A stretch of DNA of 64,000 nucleotides, from contig JADNRX010000171.1 of NCBI GenBank assembly GCA_015501595.1, forward strand, positions 47,164 to 111,163, given 5' to 3'. This DNA comes from Hymenopellis radicata (lineage: Eukaryota; Basidiomycota; Agaricomycetes; Agaricales; Physalacriaceae). This document shows, piece by piece, positions 58,149 through 64,000 of the stretch. Under the pieces are notes generated by a model. That model saw nothing but the letters and a program-made list of their open reading frames with translations. It ran no database searches and was not told the DNA's origin. Position numbers and translations under genes: made by a program. Each line of letters begins with the position of its first letter. Within the stretch, counting starts at the first letter, position 1.

Positions 58149-59706
58149 TTACGCAGTGGTACCAGACAACCCATTCCAGAGCTGCTCCTTCGTCGCGGCA
58201 ACATTATCTATATACGTCCTGTTCGCGAGAGAGGGATGCCTCCGAAGAAAGTCCAAGACATCCTTGGTGCAATACATCGTCTCCTTGACTTGGTTGCAGA
58301 AGCAATGTCCGGCCAGCGACGCGAAAATCTCCTTCTCTACACCTGATACACCAAAAGTTATGCACAGGTGGCGAATTTCGGACCTGGTTAACCCAAAAGC
58401 CGTTGCAAGGCGATAGTCTCGGGAGCGGTCATCGCCCAGCACGGTCCAAATGTCTCGCCCACAATGCTGCCGCAACTGAGCTGGATTTGCTTGCCCAAGG
58501 ATTATACCACATCGAATGATTTGGTCACAGATGTGGCTTAAAGGCACGACAAAGTGGTCGTACAGAAAGTCTGTAATCTGCCTCTCGCCATTCGAAGCGC
58601 GCTGGGCAGAGTCGTAGTTGTCAACAATGAGAAAGACAGGCAGTTGGGCGTCCATTAGCCATTCCTGAAATAAGTTATGAGGAAGAGACTCTAGCCGATA
58701 TGAAAATTGGCCTACTAGTAATGCTCGAAAGAGATCGAGGCGACCAACAGAGTCAAAGATGGCGGGGTCGACACGTTTCGAACCATCTATGTCCAAGAGA
58801 TACCCATACCGCCAAATAAAACCAGAGAGCGCGCAGTCGATTTCATCGAGGAGATCTTCCTGGAATCTTTGTGGAGACGCTATGTCGAGGTTCGCCAGGT
58901 TGAACGAGAGGATGAGATGATCCTGGAAGTGGTAATCGCGGCCAAACAAATCGTCGAGGGGCAAATGATTAAAAACGCGGCGGGCCGGGGCAGCTTTGTC
59001 GTCGCGAATATTGTGAAACGACTGGAGCATGGTCAAGAACGACGTCTTCCCGAATCCAGATGGCCGGCATATGATGGGGAAACTGGACGTGCAGCCCAAA
59101 CTTTGGAGAGAGGAGAGCTCAACAATGCCACGCGATTTGTCCGTCCATGCAATATCGCCCATGTAGACGGCATCACGAAATCCGAGGCGAGGGGAAGGGA
59201 GAAGCTACAGGTCTGTGAGAAAGACTGCGAAGGAAAAGGGAGTTTGACTGACCAGCGAAGGGCAAACGCCAAATGATTTCGAGCTCACGCCGCGTGCCCA
59301 AAACATCACACCAGAAGGGGGCATGTCGTCGTCGGTTTCTTCAACAACAAGATCGTCAAGTCCTTCATCAGCGTCGTCATCGACAACTTCCATAGGCTCG
59401 CTGAAATCCATGGACTCGCAGCCGAGCTCTAGCACCATCGCATCAAAACTTGATTTGAGTGGCGAGACCCAACCTTCGGGCGATACGTCGGTTGACGACG
59501 ACCACGACGTGTTCGTTGGTGTTGTGGGTCGCGAAGACGCGTCAAGCAGCGTGCCAGAGTCGCCAGAAAGGGTACCTGAATACGAGATAATTGTTAGGTC
59601 GCGAACGACAACAACAACGCTAAAACTCACTGGCAGTGGACAGACGACCATTCGCAGAAAGACTGCCGTTCAAAGAGTCCTGGCTGGGACGCGGGCGAAT
59701 ATACAT
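58149..59706 (-). CDS. AAA-ATPase-like NTPase (PF09820-type) with acidic N-terminus
   Basis: Start at 59706 (MYIRPRPSQDSLNGSLSA). Introns near 59626-59572 and 59255-59200 join NGRLSTAS to GTLSGDSGTLLDASSRP and FGVCPSL to LLPSPRLGFRDAVYMGDI. The region before the NTPase is acidic (VVDDDADEGLDD, EETDDDM). The main exon then has AWTDKSRGIVELSSL, Walker A RPSGFGKTSFLTML and Walker B-like LPVFLIVDNYDSAQR. These match the spacing of the AAA-ATPase-like family found in bacteria and fungi. It ends WNGLSGTTA. The nuclease domain (DUF1703) often fused C-terminally in that family is absent. Role unknown; family members are often suspected of defence or conflict functions. Confidence 0.8.
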
Positions 59707-60095
59707 TTCAGTGCAGTTGGTGAGGTTGAGGCTGCGGACATGGTGGTTAATGATCAACCTTGATCAGCCAGGTAACAAAGGACCATCACGTGATTACGTT
59801 CTCTTGCACTTGGACGACAATGAGGCTGCTACAAAGGATGACTCTTGCTCTCTAATACTTCACCGCCTACCACCATCAACATTCACTCTTTTCTCTCTCC
59901 ATGATAATTCGCAAAGCCTTTCTACATGGCCATTTTCTCAAAGAGGATGGCACCCTTCGGCAGGACTGTGCCTGTTACAGATGTCCTTCTAAGATACAAG
60001 TATCGGTTATCACAACATCGAGTTGAAAGGAAAATAATTTGATTATAGCCTGTGTTGTATAAGGAGTCAAAGAATGTGTACATACACTAACTTTA
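59707..60095. other. Intergenic
   Basis: About 390 bp between two same-strand genes; nothing else seen. Confidence 0.3.
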
Positions 60096-61424
60096 CTAGA
60101 ATCTTCGAAATTGAATAATACCGTTAATTGCCTGCGACACTCTGATAATAGCCGCCTCCATCGACCCCCGCAAACCGTCATCCAAAACAGACCGATGGGC
60201 CGACGACCACTTGTCGGGATGAAAAGTGCGTTGCATGGTAGACAGCAGCTTCCGAAACCTGTCATTCGCCATGTTCGCCTGGGCAAAGCCGAAGAACTCT
60301 TCTACACTCTTCCACCCAACCTCATCAAGACTTGACCGTAGAGCCTGAGGATGGTGGAGCACCGGCCATGGCACGGTACCAGCGGTAAGCGGCCGACTTT
60401 CGGAGAACCTGAACTCCGTCTTCGCGAATTCATCCGCGACAAAATGGAATCGTTCAAGTGCCCGAGACTGATTCCAAGTCCTGAGCGGCCATTGAGCATC
60501 CCGCTCATGGCACCGTTGCACTTCATCTGCCGTAGCGTGGCGCCAATTATGGAGCCTTGTCTCCTGCTCCCTCTCCGCCTCGCTCATATTACCGCGTCGG
60601 TGCTCCTCCTCGACCTCTCGTTCTTTGGCGCGCACGAATTCCTCTAGTTGAGCAAGCCGAGCCTCGAGGACCTGTACGCTTCTTTCCCGGTTGGCGAGCT
60701 GAGCACGCAGCCTATTGCACTCATTGAACGCGCTGCGAGCCTGTTGAGCATCGACTTGGATACTCGAAATCTTGGCCTCCAGGATCTGCACATGCCGCTG
60801 CTTCTCAGAAAGCTGAGCGCGAAGCGAGTCGCACTCCTTATAGGCCGCATCGCATTGTATCTTTTGAGTATTGAAGGCGGCCTGCAGATCGCCCAGCTTG
60901 GCCTGATTCGCCCAGCTAGTAACCTGGTCGCGTTTAAGCGCAGTCTGCACTGCCTTAAGAGACTCCGTTAGACCTTGAACTTCCGCAAGGGCGGCGTTCG
61001 TAGATCTTTGACTCTCGCGCAAATCGGTCCGCGCCTTGTCGAGTTTCAAAGAAAACAGATGATTCTCCTTATCCACCTCCCGCTTTTCAATCGAGACATT
61101 GATCCGGGCAGATTTCTGCGCCAGTTGTTTCTGGAGGAAAGCCATCTCTCTCTCCAGTTCACGATTGCGATAGACGGAAAGCATCAACCAGCCCACCAGA
61201 CCACATAGGAATGCTAAAGCTTGAAAGGAAGACAACATGGGATTCGGATGGGTAGCGCGCGCGCCAGGATCCAACTCTCTCGAAGAGTCGTGTGATATCT
61301 GCGAACTGGGCTGAGAATCGGCAGTTGTTGGAGGGATTGGATAACAGAAAGATGCGAACGAAAACCCAGGGAATGCTGCAGCCTCTGACTGAAGGTGAGC
61401 GTGCGCACGTCCAATGGACGCCAT
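60096..61424 (-). CDS. Membrane-anchored coiled-coil protein with C-terminal J-like domain
   Basis: Intronless. Start chosen at 61424 (MASIGRAHAHLQSEAAAFPG) because the longer frame to 61532 adds a low-quality leader; the choice is tentative. A single hydrophobic segment, FQALAFLCGLVGWLMLSVY, is followed by about 230 residues of coiled coil (ELEREMAFLQKQLAQKSA, LRESQRSTNAALAEVQGL, AQLSEKQRHVQILEAKISS, VRAKEREVEEEHRRGNM). The C-terminal ~120 residues (WPLRTWNQSRALERFHF, then WPVLHHPQALRSSLDEVG) contain TFHPDKWSSAHR, the HPD tripeptide diagnostic of J domains, placed in a helix-loop-helix context. This suggests an Hsp70 co-chaperone tethered to a membrane. The J domain is divergent and this reading is inference from the HPDK motif. 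Confidence 0.7.
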   Translation of the reverse strand: MASIGRAHAHLQSEAAAFPGFSFASFCYPIPPTTADSQPSSQISHDSSRELDPGARATHPNPMLSSFQALAFLCGLVGWLMLSVYRNRELEREMAFLQKQLAQKSARINVSIEKREVDKENHLFSLKLDKARTDLRESQRSTNAALAEVQGLTESLKAVQTALKRDQVTSWANQAKLGDLQAAFNTQKIQCDAAYKECDSLRAQLSEKQRHVQILEAKISSIQVDAQQARSAFNECNRLRAQLANRERSVQVLEARLAQLEEFVRAKEREVEEEHRRGNMSEAEREQETRLHNWRHATADEVQRCHERDAQWPLRTWNQSRALERFHFVADEFAKTEFRFSESRPLTAGTVPWPVLHHPQALRSSLDEVGWKSVEEFFGFAQANMANDRFRKLLSTMQRTFHPDKWSSAHRSVLDDGLRGSMEAAIIRVSQAINGIIQFRRF

Positions 61425-62499
61425 ATCGAGGAACGGAGTCAAAGAGGAATTGATTGTGTGGCAACTGAGGCCCGAGGGTGAATATGTGAAAGGCCCAAAG
61501 CGTGTCCGAAACGAGGACAAACGTCCTTGCATTCCGTTTGCCTGATAAACTTAAGCACGTCCAGGAAAAGAGAGTTTCAACATCATCATGATGCACACCG
61601 TAATGCCTCTAGATGCCTTCCGACTTTGGGAGCTTGAAGCACGATGAATAGTTGTGGAGTTCAGCTGAATGGGCAGGCGGTCCACCGGTAGAGAACGCGG
61701 GAATCATCGATGTATAGTTGTCCTGTGAATGCTGAGGGACGCGTGCGCGTCGTCGCCTGGGGGTAGTCTCGTAACCCGCCTCTACGAGAGAAAAAGAGAA
61801 TGCGCGTTTTGTCTAGCCGGGGGGAGGGAGGTATACCATTTCGCTGCTCTGTGTGCATTTTCTCAGGCGGCAGCACAGAACGTGAAGGAACGTGCGGCCG
61901 CTATGTTGAGGTTAAGTAGACGTCCCATTTCCCGGTCACTTGAGTGTGGAGGTGTAGGAGAGAGAAGAACTCGTCCAACTGGCGCTCAGAATGGGCGCAA
62001 AGCGCTCTTCCTAAATTGGATGCGACTCTCGGTTCCGATCGTGATCGAGCGTCCTTCCTTCCTTCCACACTGTGCTCGCTTGGGTAGCCTCGCAGCATAA
62101 GGCGCGTTGGCTGCAATGCAACCGCGAGGCAGCCAGACAATAAGAGGTGCGCAATATGGTAATCCCAACAATTGGGATTCCGATCACATTCCAAAATCGT
62201 AGTCAGGTCCCTCGAACGGAGTCCGAGTTGAAATGACCGTCTCTTCAATTGTCTTTGAAATGCATCTCACCTGGCTCGCTGCTTACTAGCTTTCCGTACT
62301 ACTATTTAGGACAGCGCTCCGTGTTTGGTCCCAATCGTGCACCGGTTTCCGCCATCAACCTATTCTTCGCCGTTTTCGTCAAACAAAAGGCTTTTGCGCC
62401 ATCATTCATCCTCTATTATAGTTGTAGCCCTTGCGTCGGTTCCATCTCTCCTTTTCAGGCCGCCTGTCTTTCTGCATTCTGTCCACTTGGACGCGGAGT
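61425..62499. other. Divergent intergenic region
   Basis: About 1.1 kb between divergent genes. No further gene supported; frames at 61729-62100 and 61901-62248 overlap on opposite strands without motifs. Confidence 0.35.
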
Positions 62500-63538
62500 A
62501 TGGACAATGCAACCAATTGTCCCGGATCCTCTGAAAACATTCAAAAGGCCAGGAAGGATATTTCCTCCCAGGATCACTGCCGCAGGCCAGGCGAGTCCTC
62601 GCGTTGTACGGATACTACGTGGGCACTCGCATCCAACGGCCCATCATCACCCACGTCACCAATGCCCATCTTCGAAACGCGTTCCTTTCCTCCTCCTTCA
62701 CTGGTCGGCGTACCAATTGAATATATAATTGACCAGCTGCACAAACTGGCCCCTGGATATTGGGATCATCCGGAAACGGCTGACTGCACAATAAGTGAGC
62801 TATCTCTATCTGATGATACATCGAAGACTCATTGTAGTTACTTAGTTGTTCCCGTACCGCATTATAAACCGCGGCTGCACCATCATGAACCCGAACCATT
62901 GGCATCTCCTGTGCCTACTTACGATGCTACAGGTCGACGTGCGACTGAACCTTGTATCAATATCATGCCTCGACTCACAATGAACGTATGCATAGCTCTC
63001 TTACTGTTCAACGTGTCACTAATCTACCATGCAGCTACATACCGACTATCTCCTCGCCCACTCTACCTTCCTACGTACGATACTGAGCGATGCCTCCCCT
63101 ATTGACCTCATCAATCCCTCCCCATCCCTTACTAGCGCCTCCCTCCGCACGCCGTCGGGCAACTACACCATTCCGCCAGACCGCCTTCCCCGCTTAATGC
63201 CCTCGTCCACCGCCAGGCATCCAGTACTCTACGTCCCCGTCCCCGATCCATCCTCGGTCCATCTGCTTATCCACTGGATGTACTTCGGTGACACTACCCT
63301 CATCCGTGACGCACTCCGGCGGCGGGTAATACACTGGGAGGGCATCGCTCGCAATGTGGAGTACCTCGGTCTGCCTAGTGACATCAAGGTGTTTCTGGGG
63401 CAGTGGTATGGGCTTCAGGCGGGCGATAGGCCTCACTCTGAGGACGAGGGCGCCCGTGATACCGACTCCGACACTGTCTGTGGTGGCGATGACGATCGCG
63501 AAAATGATGGACGACTTGGATTTGGACGCGGACGCTAG
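62500..63538 (+). CDS. BTB/POZ-like protein of a basidiomycete-specific family
   Basis: Start taken at 62500 (MDNATNCPGSSENIQKARKD); MPIFETRSF at 62662 is an alternative. N-terminal part includes FPPPSLVGVPIEYIIDQLHK and SYLVVPVPHYKPRL. A 49-nt intron (62986-63034) joins PRLTMN to LHTDYLLAHSTFLRTILSD, followed by HPVLYVPVPDPSSVHLLIHW, MYFGDTTLIRDAL and HWEGIARNVEYLGLPSDIKV. The pattern DYLLAHSTFLR...VPVPDPSS-HLL-HWMYFG is that of a BTB/POZ-like dimerisation fold conserved across agaricomycetes, where first contacts and the second helix pair are the most conserved parts. The tail is acidic and Asp-rich (TDSDTVCGGDDDREND), then GFGRGR. Exact partners unknown; BTB proteins commonly act as adaptors. 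Confidence 0.8.
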
Positions 63539-64000
63539 GATGATTGAACGCTTGAGTCTCAAAGATGTTGACGAAACACCGTCGAGAGGGAGAGATCGGG
63601 CCACACGGGGTCTTTCTTGGACATCAACACGTTCTTCCTATTCTCCGTCGTCTTCGTCCCCGTGTCAGACGCCCCTTATATGGATATCCCCGCATAAGTT
63701 TCGCCGTCGTCTTCTTGTTCTGGCTGCCTTTGAGCTTCTCAGTGGATATTCTTTGCGTTATCATTATCATTATTGCTTTCCCTTTTACTTCGACCATTCG
63801 CCTTTCATTTGATGTATGCTATACTTACTTACGCACTTCATGATGTAGCTCAAATCCCCAGTCGTGTAATTGTATTTAATTGTTGTTCTAGAACTAGGCT
63901 GAATTGATAATGCACATGTTCGACGTGTAGTAGAAAACTGTGAAATAGGAACTGCAAAGAAAGCATGAAATAGCGAATAAATGTGTATCGGAAATCTGGA
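63539..64000. other. 3' flank, window edge
   Basis: Downstream of the BTB-like gene. No further gene is supported; A/T-rich sequence suggests 3' UTR and intergenic DNA. Confidence 0.35.

Overview
This 64 kb window is eukaryotic and fungal, most likely from a basidiomycete (Agaricomycotina-like). The genes are split by many introns of about 45-70 nt with GT..AG ends. The gene set is typical of that group: CDC42, SF3B4, XRN1, a GMC oxidoreductase, an OPT transporter, a pectin-deacetylating SGNH esterase, and a basidiomycete BTB-like protein. There is no prokaryotic operon structure, CRISPR array or rRNA. The only RNA gene I can support is an intron-containing tRNA-Gly(GCC). All gene models were assembled by eye from reading frames and splice signals, so terminal exons are the least certain parts.

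Left end (1-9.1 kb) is repeat-rich and rearranged. A field of degenerate direct repeats fills 1-3.6 kb, and the same family returns in inverted orientation at 7.74-8.70 kb. Between them lie a 328-bp MITE-like element with 16-bp terminal inverted repeats and a perfect 10-bp target duplication (5455-5782), the tRNA, and an intact rhamnogalacturonan acetylesterase-like gene. A 5'-truncated inverted copy of that gene sits at 8.75-9.08 kb.

From 9.6 to 35.3 kb the window is gene-dense: CDC42; a small secreted precursor with Kex2-type sites in which each peptide repeat has its own exon (11344-11836, the most interesting locus here); SF3B4; a small conserved protein; an OPT transporter; an FAD monooxygenase with an in-frame stop; a secreted agmatinase-type ureohydrolase; glutathione reductase with a mitochondrial presequence; several basidiomycete proteins of unknown function; a seven-helix membrane protein; and an SDR dehydrogenase. 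From 35.3 to 39.1 kb there are no genes, but there is a fold-back element studded with an ATGTTCGG motif.

From 39.1 to 64 kb: a small Cys-rich secreted protein, a GMC oxidoreductase, a divergent cyclin, a four-helix/coiled-coil protein, XRN1 with micro-exons at its start, an AAA-ATPase-like NTPase, a membrane coiled-coil protein ending in a J-like HPDK segment, and a BTB-like protein.

Several genes carry what looks like a single missing base in a short C or G run (SF3B4, the 14.4 kb gene, the monooxygenase, GMC). The pattern suggests residual consensus errors rather than independent gene decay. The genes do not form an obvious biosynthetic cluster. Themes are plant-wall and extracellular metabolism (acetylesterase, GMC, OPT, agmatinase, secreted peptides) interleaved with housekeeping functions.
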